Counted from the stretch's first letter, positions 23,103 to 34,547 are shown. The stretch is DNA of 64,000 nucleotides from Lithocarpus polystachyus (GCA_033629205.1 CM066165.1:38503447-38567446); one strand, 5' to 3'. Translations and numbers: made by a program. Notes: a model not told the origin generated them from the sequence alone.

Positions 23103-23458
23103 GCTCATAATCTCAAGCAATGAGTTTTCACGTGCCTTACCAAGCTCTCTGACCGCGATACTCAATCTATAGCCACATCTGAACTCGAATCCATTGCTCG
23201 GACTCTTGAACCGAACTAGTTCTAAACTTTTCTCTCCTGCGTTCACTCCACCGACACTTCTGACAAGTCTCCTGTACGGAAACAATGCGTGAACCTCTTG
23301 CCAGTTCTCTCGGAGACTCACGGGAACACTCTCTCGTTGTACCTGACCAAAATGCTCTCCTTCATAACCCGGCAGCTCCGCAACTCGGACTCCTTGGACC
23401 GATCCGCTTGCGTCAATTCCGTCGCGGCGCTCTCCTCGCAAATCACGAAGCCGCCATT
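23103..23458 (+). pseudogene. Captured TORTIFOLIA1/SPIRAL2-like fragment
   Basis: One plus-strand frame reads a recognisable part of the N-terminal HEAT-repeat region of TORTIFOLIA1-like microtubule-associated proteins: KLSDRDTQSIA, SELESIART, KSPVRKQCVNLLPVL and AALSSQITKPP. The parent proteins bind cortical microtubules and influence the handedness of cell growth. Here about 119 codons are present, interrupted by TGA (23121), TAG (23217) and TAA (23223), with no start codon. The fragment lies between the two arms of the Mutator-like element and is GC-richer than its surroundings, as expected of a captured exon. It cannot make the parent protein but could yield antisense or small RNA against it. 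The identification is from memory of family sequences. Confidence 0.75.
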
Positions 23459-23822
23459 GTGTTAGAGAATCTGAGTTTGTTAATAGTTTTGTATATGTTT
23501 TTGCTTGTTTGGATGCTAAGAAAATGAAATAAAATAGAAGAAAATCTGGGAACAATTATTTTTAACTAATATTTTTAATATTTTTGTTTCGAAATTATTG
23601 ATAACTAAAATTTTATTTTATTTTAAAATAAAATAAAATATTTTTTAATATTTTTTAATTTTGTCGTTTGTCACGTGTGCATTTTCCGTTTCTGATATAA
23701 CAACAGGGACCAAAACGAGAATTCTTTTTTATGATAAGGACTAAAAGCGGTAAAAATAAAATTTGGGAAGTAAAGTGAGAATCGTCTGAAAATATAGGAA
23801 AGAAAATGTGATTTCTGCCTAA
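23456..23822 (-). repeat. Right inverted arm of the Mutator-like element
   Basis: Reverse complement of the left arm with scattered differences and small indels; it ends at the 13-base repeat at 23823-23835. Confidence 0.85.
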
Positions 23823-23835
23823 CTTTTATATATGT

Positions 23836-24620
23836 CCTTAGTTTACAAACCCTTTTTAATGTTTTTCAACCTACACGCGAAGTATACTTTTACGTGCAAG
23901 AAGTTTAAGTGAAAGATACGCTTATATACTAAGAAACAATAAAAATTTCAGCAAAAGAAAAAAAAAATGTGAGAGAGAGTGCTCAAAGATGTTTGCACAT
24001 GAATGCGCGTTGTCAAAAAAAGAAAAGAAAAAAAGATTCCCACTTTCTCTCTTTGTGGAAGATTGCAGAACGCGTAGAACACCGTCGCCGTCGATAGAAA
24101 ATTGTAGATCGTGTCGTGTAGGACACCCTTGGTGGAAAATTGCAATAAGGAAAATTCCAACCACGCACCATTAAGTCATGAGTCAACCGACACTTTATAG
24201 CCACTATATTATTATTATTATTATTAAAAATAAAAAGGAATCACTAACTTTTGAATAGAATATATATATATTGTGAAAAGGAGCCACTATTAGCCATCCT
24301 TTCTTATTTCATATTGTAGTGAGCACTACTTTACTTTTTTCCTATCAATTCCATATTTCCGGTTTGATTTTACCTCTCTAAGATTCAATTCTAGTACACT
24401 TGTTGTAAATCATCATTCTTTCGTCAAATTTCCCAATCAAACATATGTACTCAAAACCTTTCAAATTTAGTGTCCTCAACTCATTTGTGAACCTCCACTC
24501 GAATTGCAAGCTTTCATTCATCTCTTATCATTCCTGTTAATTTCATCACATCTTTGATCTTTCTTACCTTTTGCCCTTCTTTTTTTCATCTTCTCAATCT
24601 TCAGTCAACAGATCATATCA
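23836..24620. promoter_or_regulatory. TNL upstream region
   Basis: Contains the segment related to 7277-7640 (23930-24200), with 'gatagaaaattg' and 'ggtggaaaattgca', then AT-rich DNA with a TATATATATA stretch near 24261 and a pyrimidine-rich leader before the ATG at 24621. No conserved regulatory box can be assigned with confidence. Confidence 0.4.
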
Positions 24621-25114
24621 ATGGTTATCTTGACCGAAGAAGGAGCCACTTCTTCTTCTTTAACCCACCGATGGGACAATGATGTCTTCTTGAGTTTTCG
24701 AGGTGAAGATACTCGTAACAATTTTACAGGCCATTTATATAAGGCTCTGTGTGACCAGGGTTTTGACACCTTCATCGATGATAGTCTTCAGAAGGGAGAA
24801 GAAATTTCAATGAAACTTGTTAAAGCCATTGAATCGTCAATGATTTCGATTGTTATATTCTCTAAAAATTTTGCATCTTCTACTTGGTGCTTGAATGAAC
24901 TCGTCAAGATTTTTGAGTGTAGGAGTAATGGCCAATTGGTTTTTCCAATTTTTTACAAGGTGAGCCCATCAAAAATACGTAAACAAGATGGAGAGTTTGG
25001 GATTGCACTAGCTAAACATGAAGAAAAATTCAAAGATGACATAGAAAAGGTTCAGAGGTGGAGGACAACTTTAACTAGAGCAGCTAATTTGTCTGGATTT
25101 CATTACAATGATAG
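24621..25114 (+). CDS. TNL exon 1: TIR domain
   Basis: Residues about 20-165 form the TIR domain: DVFLSFRGEDTRNNFTGHLY, a DQGFDTFIDD segment, AIESSMISIVIFSKNFASS, and WCLNELVKIFEC, in which the Glu of NEL is at the position of the catalytic Glu of plant TIR NADases. The ATG at 24621 is the first in frame, about 15 codons before the domain. The exon ends ATAG before GTATGT, leaving two bases that pair in frame with exon 2. If the intron is not removed, the frame continues for 27 codons and stops at 25194-25196, giving a 191-residue TIR-only protein with a hydrophobic tail. Confidence 0.93.
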
Positions 25115-25230
25115 GTATGTATTTAAATTAATGACTATTTTGGTGTGCTTTTATTTGTTACATACTTTTATTGTTTTTTTATTTATTTATAAATGATGTC
25201 ATCATTGCTAACATTGAAGATGGGGATGGT

Positions 25231-25263
<33 letters not shown>

Positions 25264-28200
25264 AGAGGTTAGGGACAATGAAGGTGAAGGGGAAGGCTTT
25301 TAAAAAAAAAAAAATTATTTCTAAAACTGGGTTGATGCCAAGGATCTTAATCAATAAATTATCATATGGCATAATACTATTAGATGAGAAGACCACTAGG
25401 TATTGCTGATGAGGTCTTTCAAGAGGATTGAATAATTTCTTTATATTATAAATACAAAGGTAGTTAAACTATAAAGGTCAATAGTAGAATTAGAATAATT
25501 TTAACTTGGATAATCTTTTCAATTATGACAACTCTGTTTTGTTATATTGGTTATAAGCTTTTAATGGTTTTGTTATGACTGCTAATAAATTACGAAAGTA
25601 TTGTTTCTATCGTATTTCATTAGTTTTTGAGAAAGTATAATTATTATCACATGCACCTTCCTCTCTTGCCGAACTTTGGCATTTGCATTTACCGTTCCCA
25701 CCCCATTAACCCATCACTATGGTCGCGATGTCATATACCAACAATAAATCACTAAGTACACTTCCTTTCAGCACCAGAAATTGGTCATCACTTTTATGTT
25801 CACATCTTTCACGATTTTTCTATGCATCACACACTTCATCAATATAAGAATACCGTTTTTTTTTTTTTTTTTTATATTAACAATTGAAAATTAAACAGAT
25901 AAAATAATCAACAATCATATTATACGTGTCAGTTCGTTTAGACCCCTTAAATTCAACAGATTAACCTAGAGAATTAGCCAAGTTATTAACTTAGGTAATT
26001 TAATTAAAACTAGGTTAACACAAAATAAACAAAAACAACAAAGCAGCGGAAATTAAATAACACAAAGATCTGATGACCCAGGAAACCACACCGGTAAAAA
26101 CCTGGGGAGGATTTGACCTAGCTATCCTCAAGGTAAACTGAATCCACTATGAAAGAATCGAAGTTTCACAATAAGACTTAGACCACTAACATCCTATTGC
26201 TACCCAAATGTAGGAAACTTACTACCACGACCCCATGATAGCTCCGAGATCCACGGACTCCTTCTTTCTTGAATTCTTCAGCAAATCCACAAGCGCACCT
26301 GCTTGTATATCTTTGTGCTCTATTGATTCTGCAACTGTATTGATCTACAAAACTCTTGACATGAATCTCAAGTTTGTAAACCCTAAGTGTATGTGAAGGT
26401 AAACACCTCTAAATCTCACAAAGAGATTCACAAATACAGCATTCAGAACATAGAAAACGTGGCTAGGGTTTTCCCTTATATACCTAGGGCAAACATAAAA
26501 CCCTATACATTAAAACGGGCTTGGGCTGAGTTGGAAATTCTGCAGAAAAAACGATCTGCCCGATATTTGATCGATCGAGTCTAACTTTCGATCGATTGAG
26601 TCTGACAGAAAGTTAATAGTAATTCTGCATAAAAACTCGATTCCAACTTTACAATAAATCCCATACTTTGAGCAAGTCTAACACAAGACTAAACATTGTT
26701 TTGATCATGGTTTGCCAACATACAAATTGAAGTTCTAAATACATTAGTTCCTAATCCTTAGAACCTAACAATACGTACTAAAAAAAAAATCTTCCATCCA
26801 AAAAATCTCTCTCAAAAAATAAAAAACTTCTTTTGTTTAAAGTCAATAAATCTACCTTAATGCCACATCTACTCTTATGTTTAATCCTAATTACATCTTC
26901 TTTCAAACCATTCCACCACATCAGTGAACTTCATGCCAATCTCCTCCAGTGCTCTTATGTCCAATCCGCTTGAATTGTATGATATTAGATTAGATTTATA
27001 GTTATTGTTCCTAATAATAGGTAATATTCTATAGTACGTCATTCGGTAACTAAACTGAAAAATCAATGGGTTAAAACTTAAAACCCAAAAGTGCATGTAT
27101 ATGATCTATAATTACTTGATCATGTAACTCTTTTATAATTTACTATTGGATGCTCAATAAATATTATGCCCAAAATATTTTTCATCCTGGGATTTAATAA
27201 GAAATAAATAATAATAATAATAATGAAGCAAATAAACTAATCAACTTTTTGAAAAAAGTGGCTTTTTTTTTAAGTGCAGTATGAAAAAGTACTTTTTTTT
27301 TTAAAGCTGAGTGTTTGGTAAAAACTGTTAAAAAATGCTTTTTAAAAAAGCTGAGTGTTTGGCTAGCACTTATAAAAGTAGCGGTTTGAGTTGTAAATTA
27401 CCAAAAAAGACAATGTATATATAAAAGCATCTCCAGCAGGTTAGGCAAATTTTTGTACTATTTTGACAATTAACAATGACATTTACCTTTTGACTACCTA
27501 CTTTTTTAATCTTTATTTTTTAATCAAATTTATTCCTTTTTAATCTTTATTTTTTCTTTTTCTATTCATTCTCAACAATTATATTTTTCAACAAAAAGTG
27601 TAACATCCACAATATTTTTTGCAATACTTTCACAAGAATCATAACAAAATCTTATATAGAAAGTAATTACTAGTTCTAATTTGAACCCATTACTAAAATT
27701 ATATTTTTACTCACTAATATTAGCTAATTATTTAAAATTTATTATGAAAATATTATGAAAATATTGTGATAATATTTTTAAACTATGATTTCTTATTGTT
27801 TGCCTTTCTTTCATCCATTCGTTTTCTTCTTCTTTTTTACTTTTTTTTTTTTCTCTTGCATTTTGTCCACCACACACGTATGCACATAGGATTCCATCTT
27901 CACCTTTTATTTTTCTTTACTTTCCACTTTATTTCAGAGCCTTCCATCCTCTCCTCTTATTTTTCTTTTACTTTCCACTTCCAGAACCTCCCTTTTTTTT
28001 TCTTTTTTTTTTTACATGATTCCATAAATTCTCTAGCTCTCTCTGTGATTCGTCTCATATATAATATTGTTTGCCTTTTGGTGTCATTATCTTCAAACAC
28101 ACATAGACACGAATGGAGAGAAAGAAGAAATCGCTTTTGCTCCACCACACCGCCACCACTGCTCCTCCTCACTGCGGAGTGCTTGCAACCAGGGGTCATA

Positions 28201-31200
28201 TCGGCTTCTATTTTTTTTCCTTGTTCTTGATTAGTTGTTGTTTCTGATTTTAGATCTATCAAATTAGCTTCTATTTTTTTTTTCTTGATCATTTATTGTT
28301 GTTCTAATTTTTTTTTTCTATTCTTGATCTGCAGTTGTTGTTTTGATTTTAGATTTGTTGTTTAAATTATATCAGTTTTATGAGAGCAAGAATTTTTTTG
28401 CTTTTATTGTTGTGGTTTGATATTAATTTTTAAGATTATGTTTTTGAGTTTGCATTTTGATTATGCTTGAGTATAGAGATGAGATGAGAGTTCTGAGGTG
28501 GGCGTGAGAACTGAGGAATTGAGAGACCCTGAGAGTGAGGTTAATTTGGTAATTCCTCCTAACAGCCCAACGGATAGGAATAACGCACACGGGCTTTTTA
28601 GCTAAATGGACTGATCCTGAGCTTTTGCAAATTCACGTTTTCTTCACAAACCCAAAACGCAACTTTTAACAAAAAGTTGCTTTCTTAAACTCACCAAACG
28701 GGGTTTTTAACTCAGCTTTTTCAAAACGGGCTTTTATGGGCTGCAAAAGTGCTAACGAACAGGCACTTAACAATTAAGGTCTTTTTGCTTCTCTTCTAAA
28801 GTAAAACGTCTTTTGCCTAAAAGGCTATTCAGACCTTTTAGCAGTTTGCTTGTAATTAAGAGGTGACAGCCATTAATCAATATAAGCACTAAAAAAAACC
28901 TTTAATGAATAATGAGCACTAAAAATTCCACCAGTATGACACCCCTCTTCAAATTGCTTTTAGTTTTACCTTTTAATTTTTAAGATGACCTATTAATTGC
29001 CTTAATGAATACAAAATTTAAAAGGAGTATACCATTATTTACAAATTACAATTATCTGTCCTATAATATAATTACAGGAAGCCTTATGCATTTGTGGTGA
29101 AATGGCTGTGTTTTTTTGTGCTTTAGTACAGACTATCAGTCTTCCTTTTCTTTCATGATTTCGGTTGCACATTTTCTTTAAATTCGCTTTCGTTACGGTT
29201 CACTTTCTCTTCCTCAACTAAACTATTGTTAACACTACAAAAAAAAAAAAAAAAAAAAAAAAAGGACAAAATTGATGCCTTCTATGCCTCTTCATCTTAT
29301 CCACTACTAATTATATTGTTTCCATCCCAATTTCAGTTTTTCACAGCTTTTTGTCTCTTTTTCTCTCACAAATCGATTATTCATTTAAGCCTTTCAATGT
29401 TGTATCTACCCATGAACATTCTAAATACAATCCACCCCATCATCCACAACAAATCATTTTGGTTTGGTATTGATTGTTCTCCACAAAATTACAATCACCA
29501 CTTTGAGAAGACATGGATTGTGTTTTTCATAGAATTTTGAAGTTAAGTCAGCGATGTGATGATCTAATCTTTTTTTTCTTTTTCTTTTTTTAACTCTTGC
29601 ATCCAGAATTTGTAAGTTGTTTCTCTTGTTTTCTTTCTCTTGTTATCCAATGTATTGACTTGTGTAATTGTTAACTAACTTTTGATTGTTAGAGCTGCTT
29701 TATTTGTCCATCATTGTTGTTGAATTTCTCATTGTTAACTGACTTAAATTTGATAAAAAAAAAAAAAAAAAAGCTTCGGTGTTTCTTTTTATTTTGAACA
29801 AAATGATGGATTCATAAATATTTGTAGAGCAAAATTGATATCATAGTAGTCTCAAAATCTTTAGTGTTACAACTTGCAATTTTGTTATTGTTGCATCCCA
29901 GTCTCAAAACCCTCCATCAGATTTCTTGCTTCTCTTAGCTTTCTTGGTAAGCTAAGGTGAAATACTTAGCACATGTTCTACTGTAATAGGTATTTGATAG
30001 TCACTGATAAAGAACCTATGGTGATATACTTAACATAAGCTCCTAAAATGGGTATTTGGTAGTCACGGATAAAGTAGTGATTTTCGGTACAATTGCTTAA
30101 ATGTTTGCATATCTAAGTATTTTATGATACTCTTTAGTATTATTGGAGTGTTGCATATCTATTATGGACTATCTTCTTAGGCGCTTGAACTATATAAAAA
30201 AAAAAATGGAAAACAAATCAACTTATATTGGCAGTAAAACCTGCTATTTAAATGTCAATTTGTTATTCTAAATATTAGAATTATTTTATTTTCCTTTGGG
30301 ATGTATGAGACAAATGCAATCCAAGCAGTTATGCATGCAACATTGGAATATATATCCTCTATCTAACCCTTTTTTTTTTCTTTTTTCTTTTTTTACATTT
30401 TTTGTTCCATCAATCACAACTAGTTATGTATTCACTTGACTTTCCTTATAAAAAAAACAAAGTTAAAAGTGAAAAGAAAAGAAAAAAAAAAAAACTAATA
30501 CATGGCAATTCAAACAGATAGAGGATTTGTATTCGTTATATAGAATATATTTTCATATCACGTTTGAATGTATAAATTTAAAACTTAAAAGTTTTTCCAT
30601 GCATCGCATTGTTAGTATCATGTATAATAGATGGAGAAGTTACAAAAGATAATGTGTCATTGTTTTATGCATTGTCAAAGAGACACATGTCACAATTATG
30701 TGTATCCACCAATTGTAGGGACCCAAATTTTTTGTTATATATATGAACAGATAGAAAGATGCTAGAAATAGAATAATTTTAATTCACATGATATTATATA
30801 TTCAAATAAATTTTCTCTCAAAAAATAAAAATAATTCTAACAACTCTTCTTCTTTCATTAGTTAGAAACTTTTAAATGGTTTTGTGACCACTAAATGTCC
30901 AATTTTGAAAGTATACTAAAAAAAAAATTATTTACCATATATTCTACTATTAAATTGTAGAAATTAAATAATTTATTGTTAATGTTACAATTCAAGAGTT
31001 TCTCCCATTTAATTTTTAGACAATTTTTACAAAATTTCCTAATCTCATTTTGTTCAAGTACTAGAAATGAGTTTCTAGTAAGTGGGTCTCCTCAATCCTC
31101 ATCACGAAAGGGGAGTTTCTATCCAACCATTTGCTAAAAGCCTAGATCTAATTTTAAATTGCAATATGTTAATTGCAATGCACAAAACTGGACATATTGA

Positions 31201-34200
31201 ATTTAGTTCATCTTCATATTTATATTTACAACTAATCCAACTCATTATGACTTTCTTATGCTCTATGCTTTGCAGCTGCACTGAATTTGAGTTTATCCAA
31301 AGAGTTATAAAAGAGATATCAAGTATTATATCAAATCATGAACCATTATTTGTTGCTAAACATCCAGTTGGAATAGATATTCGAGCAGAGAAAATAGAAT
31401 CGCTTTTAGATATGGAGTCAAATGATGTTTGCATGGTAGGAATTTGTGGTTTAGGGGGAATAGGTAAGACTACGATCTCAAAAGCTGTTTATAATAGAAT
31501 TGCTCACCATTTTGAAGGAAGTTGTTTTTTAGAGAATGTTAGAGAAATGTCAAAAATAAATGGTGACATAATCCAACTACAAGAGAAACTTCTTTCTAAG
31601 ATCTTACGAGATAGAGATTTGAAGGTGCACAATGTATCTGAAGGTATCAATTTGATAAAGAAAAGACTTTGTAGCAAAAAAGTTCTTTTAGTTCTTGATG
31701 ATGTGGAAGACTTAAAAGAAGTAAAAAATTTGCTTGGGGAATGTAACTGGTTTGCTTCTGGAAGTAGAGTAATTATAACAACAAGAGACAGACATTTACT
31801 AACCACTTTGGGAAGAGATCCTCGAATATATGAGGTTACAAAATTGAGTCAATGTGAAGCTCTTGAACTTTTCAACCAGCATGCCTTCCGAACAAGTAAA
31901 TATGGGGAAGATTATTTAGAACTTGCAGAACAGATTACAAGTTATGTCGATGGCCTTCCACTAGCTTTAGAAATAATTGCTTCTGATTTGTGTGGAAAAG
32001 ATATACATGGATGGAAAAGGGCATTAGAAAAGTATAAAAATATTCCACATAAAGGTATTCAAGAAATACTCAAAATTAGTTATGATGGATTGGAAAATTC
32101 TGAAAAGGAAATTTTTCTTGATATTGCATGTTTTTTTAAGGGTTACAACAAGGATGATGTTGTAAATATATTAGATTCTTGCGAGTTATATCCTAACTAT
32201 GGTATTGGAAGGCTTATTGATAAGTGTCTCATAACCGTTAAATGTGTCACTGTGCCATGGTATGACTTTGCTTTGTCAATGCATGACTTGGTACAACAAA
32301 TGGGTAGAGAAATTGTTCAGCAAGAATCAGAAGTGCTTCAACAGCGTAGTAGGATATGGCGTTTTAAGGATGCTCATAAATTACTAGCTGGAAATATGGT
32401 ATACATTCTTTGCTTCTCCATTTTTTCAAAATATTACTTTATTGGATTTTCCCTTTACAATATTGAACAAAATATAATTTTCTCAATATATGTTTTGTTT
32501 AAAGTTTCAAAATCTTTATACTTTTGCCGAATTCTATTATGAAGTGTGACTAATTTTTTGTCTTAAGCAGGAATCAAATAAAATTCGAAGCATAATGTTG
32601 CTCTCACTTGAACGAACAGAGGTGCCATTGAAAGCTAAAGTTTTCAAGAGGATGAAAAATCTCAAATTTCTTGTAGGCAACATACATATTGGTGAAGCAC
32701 TTGAATATCTCCCGGATGAGTTAAGGTTTCTTGAATGGCGTGAATTTTCTCTATCCTTATCTTCCAAATGTTGCCTTCCTCGACAACTTGTTGTACTCAA
32801 GATGTCTAAGTCTAACATTATATTGGAGAATGCATTCAAGCAGGTATAAGTATTAGTATTTATAAATTTTAATTTCTTTAAATGTTATTTTTAAAAGCTG
32901 TTGAAGATAAATTTTGTTTTTGATTTTCTTTTTTAAAATTTTTCATAGGGGTTCCAGTATGAAAATTTGAAAATGATTGGTCTAAGATCTTGTGAATTCA
33001 TTACAAAATTACCTGACTTGTGCTGCCCAAACTTAGAGAAATTGGATCTTGACGATTGTAAAAATTTAATTGAGGTTTATGAGTCCATTGGATTTCTTGA
33101 GAAGCTTAAAGTATGGAATCTCGGTGATTGTTCACGACTTCAAATTCTTCCAAGTACGCTCATGTTGAAATCTCTTGCATATTTTGATCTATTTGGTTGC
33201 TCAAGGCTTGAGAAGTTCCCCAATATTCACCCTGAAATGAATTGTCTAAAGGAATTGGATTTGAGATGGAGTGGTATTAGAGAATTGCCTTCATCACTGT
33301 TGTATCTGACTGGACTTCACGCGCTACATATATTGAACAACAGTAAGCTTAGGAATTTTCTAGTTGGGGCCAATAAATCACAAATGCGGGAGGAAGAAGA
33401 TATTCCTTCTGCCAAATTGAGACTGCCGTGCAATTCCTTTAATAACTTTTCGGGACCTACTGGGTTTTTGTGCTTGACAGAACTAGATCTTAAATGTTTG
33501 AGAATTAAAGTTGAATTGGATTCCTGGATGCAGCCTGATTACTTCCCAGTATTGACACTTTTAAATCTAACTGCTACTAGTATTGTTACCATCCCAGAAA
33601 CTATTAGTAGATTTCCTAGATTACTATGTCTTAAAATTAAAGATTGCAAAAAGCTTCGGGAAATTCCGAGACTTCCACAATCTATAAGGACTGTGGATGC
33701 ACTGAATTGCAGTCGGCTGGATACACAATCATCAAGCAGATTATTGAATCAGGTATCTCTCTCCCTCTCTCTCTCTCTCTCTGAAGTTTAAGTTATAAAG
33801 AAACAATTTATGTTGAACTTCAATTTCTTGCAGTTTCGAGAAATTCTATGGATTCTATCAAATACAGTCGCTGAAGCTGCAACAAGCTTTGATTCTGAAG
33901 GGCTTCAATTTTGGAATGCACCATACTTTGATTCCGAAGGGCTTCAATATGGGGGGGATCATTATCTTATACTGCCAGTAACTGAGATTCCAGAGTGGTT
34001 GAAATTCAACCATCATCAGAGTGTTGGAAATTCCGTATCATTCTTGGTCGGTCCCAAATTTTCAAATTTGGTTGTTTGTATTACTTTTCCGAAGGTTGTG
34101 ACCTACTATATAGGGTCCATATGGAATGTTGACGTTTTTATCAATGGTAAAAAACAAATCAAAAGTACGAAGTGTGGGATTAATAGTAATTATGATCATG

Positions 34201-34547
34201 TATGGTTAATGTATTGGAAAGTGAATATATCAAATCCATCTGAAGAGAATCGCATTGAGGTTGTAGTTAGTCCAAGATGTTCTCGAATTGAAAGGATGAG
34301 GATTTATGTAGAATGCATCTGTTGTCCTCAGAAACCCAATATATCTCCTGCCTCATCTATGGATCAATGTGCTTTCAACAATGGTGAAGAAGATTCAGGC
34401 CGTGTTGGAATCCGACGCCAACTGCGAAGAAGAAGCCATCGACCAACCCATGCTAGACGTCCCCAAAAACACTACCTGTCCCGCTTTGGATGGCTTCGAA
34501 TCCGATTCCAACTCTGGAAACCAAGCTCCAAACCCCGGAGTCGGTGA
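24621..34547 (+). CDS. TIR-NBS-LRR (TNL) disease resistance gene
   Basis: Intracellular immune receptor. Its TIR domain acts as an NAD-cleaving signalling module, its NB-ARC is a nucleotide switch, and its LRR and post-LRR regions sense pathogen molecules. Five exons join with matching phases: 24621-25114, 31276-32398, 32571-32843, 32949-33752 and 33834-34547, giving 1,135 residues with no stop. Domain order is TIR, NB-ARC, linker, LRR, C-terminal post-LRR (C-JID) domain. All key motifs are present: the TIR LSFRGEDTR, P-loop GLGGIGKTT, kinase-2 LLVLDDV, GLPLAL and MHD. The first intron is 6,161 bp, very long for this family, and holds a solo LTR and other repeats. The length is normal for a TNL. 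The gene looks intact, with some doubt about its last about 55 codons. A single complete TNL, it has only a possible leader-like relic nearby (7277-7860). Confidence 0.92.
25226..25254 (+). repeat. (GGT)n microsatellite
   Basis: About nine GGT units in the TNL first intron, just after the in-frame stop of the read-through reading frame. Confidence 0.9.
25927..26770 (-). mobile_element. Solo LTR (844 bp) in TNL intron 1
   Basis: Flanked by exact 5-bp duplications ATACG (25922-25926 and 26771-26775). On the minus strand it starts TGTTAGGTTC and ends CTGACA, with a TATATAAGGG box before AAACCCTAGCC near 26480, so its promoter points against the TNL gene. No second LTR or internal coding region is present. 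The style of the LTR suggests a Copia element, but the family is not proven. A pair of 'gatcgatcga' type motifs lies near 26570-26600. Confidence 0.85.
27245..28790. mobile_element. Possible non-autonomous DNA transposon with subterminal inverted repeats
   Basis: The left side (about 27300-27395) has 'aaagctgagtgtttggt' twice and 'tagcacttataaaag'. The right side (about 28640-28780) has complements of the same words, namely actcagctttt, accaaac and aagtgctaa. The match is partial and the ends and target duplication are not clear. The interior is pyrimidine-rich and encodes nothing recognisable. Confidence 0.35.
28791..31275. other. Rest of TNL intron 1, no feature recognised
   Basis: AT-rich intron sequence with poly-A and poly-T runs. 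From 31082 a frame is open into exon 2, but its first 64 codons are intron sequence by the splice assignment. A Helitron-like end near 30595-30620 was considered and not accepted. Confidence 0.45.
31276..32398 (+). CDS. TNL exon 2: NB-ARC domain
   Basis: Begins after TTTGCAG with CTEFEFIQRVIKEISS, the usual start after a TIR exon. Motifs in order: P-loop GICGLGGIGKTT (about 31440), FLENVRE (RNBS-A), KKVLLVLDDVEDL (kinase 2), GSRVIITTRDRHLL (RNBS-B), YVDGLPLALEI (GLPL), EIFLDIACFFKG (RNBS-D) and MHDLVQQMGREIV with the MHD triad (about 32280). The exon ends at a codon border before GTATAC. All nucleotide-binding residues expected for an active switch are present. Confidence 0.95.
32571..32843 (+). 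CDS. TNL exon 3: NB-ARC to LRR linker
   Basis: Ninety-one codons between AAGCAG and GTATAA, phase 0 at both ends. Segments such as VFKRMKNLKFL, LPDELRFLEW and LVVLKMSKSNI are typical of the short exon that leads into the LRR of plant TNLs. Confidence 0.9.
32949..33752 (+). CDS. TNL exon 4: leucine-rich repeats
   Basis: 268 codons, phase 0 at both ends, donor GTATCT. Irregular LRR units of plant type: LPDLCCPNLEKLDLDDC, LEKLKVWNLGDCSRL, LKSLAYFDLFGCSRLEKFP, LKELDLRWSGIRELP and later LTLLNLTATSIVTIP and LLCLKIKDCKKLREIP. About ten units can be made out, a rather short array. This is the likely specificity surface. Confidence 0.9.
33834..34547 (+). CDS. TNL exon 5: post-LRR (C-JID) domain
   Basis: Starts after TTTCTTGCAG. 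It carries the post-LRR signature LPVTEIPEWLKF, then GNSVSFLVGP and LVVCITFP, as in the C-terminal jelly-roll/Ig-like domain that contacts ligands in TNL receptors. A near repeat FDSEGLQF/FDSEGLQY lies before it. After about 34390 the frame becomes Arg-rich until the stop at 34545. The frame one base on (34369-34707) reads a more ordinary acidic sequence (LESDANCEEEAIDQP), so the true C-terminus may be in that frame, or a small indel may have occurred here. Confidence 0.85.
   Translation, partial: FREILWILSNTVAEAATSFDSEGLQFWNAPYFDSEGLQYGGDHYLILPVTEIPEWLKFNHHQSVGNSVSFLVGPKFSNLVVCITFPKVVTYYIGSIWNVDVFINGKKQIKSTKCGINSNYDHVWLMYWKVNISNPSEENRIEVVVSPRCSRIERMRIYVECICCPQKPNISPASSMDQCAFNNGEEDSGRVGIRRQLRRRSHRPTHARRPQKHYLSRFGWLRIRFQLWKPSSKPRSR

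Larger units (their letters stand above)
22562..23835. mobile_element. Mutator-like element with captured host gene fragment (Pack-MULE)
   Basis: Two long inverted arms, about 22631-23013 and 23456-23822, are complementary over some 380 bp. Examples are 'gaaatcacatttt', 'accgcttttagtc', 'aaaatgcacacgtgacaaa' and 'agcatccaaacaagcaaaaa' on the left, with their complements on the right. They enclose about 440 bp of GC-richer DNA coding for part of a host protein. The 13-base direct repeat 'cttttatatatgt' lies at 22562-22574 and 23823-23835 and may include the target duplication. The left arm has about 56 extra bases before its homology to the right arm starts, so the exact left end is uncertain. 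No transposase is present, so it would need an autonomous MULE. It sits only about 20 bp from element 1. Confidence 0.72.
25115..31275 (+). other. TNL intron 1 (6,161 bp)
   Basis: Starts GTATGT and ends TTTGCAG. It contains a GGT microsatellite (25226-25254), a solo LTR (25927-26770), a possible non-autonomous DNA element (27245-28790), a poly-A run (29240-29263) and AT-rich filler. No other gene is recognised inside. The usual first intron of TNL genes is a few hundred bases, so insertions account for much of its size. Confidence 0.85.

Noticed and set aside
27766..28292. Frames of 154 and 111 codons in the TNL intron
   Set aside because: One is almost all Phe/Leu/Ser from pyrimidine runs and the other is its complement; low complexity, no domain.
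30595..30620. Helitron-like 3' end in the TNL intron ('ccatgcatcgcattgttag')
   Set aside because: The terminal CTRR is replaced by TTAG and no matching TC start could be paired with it.
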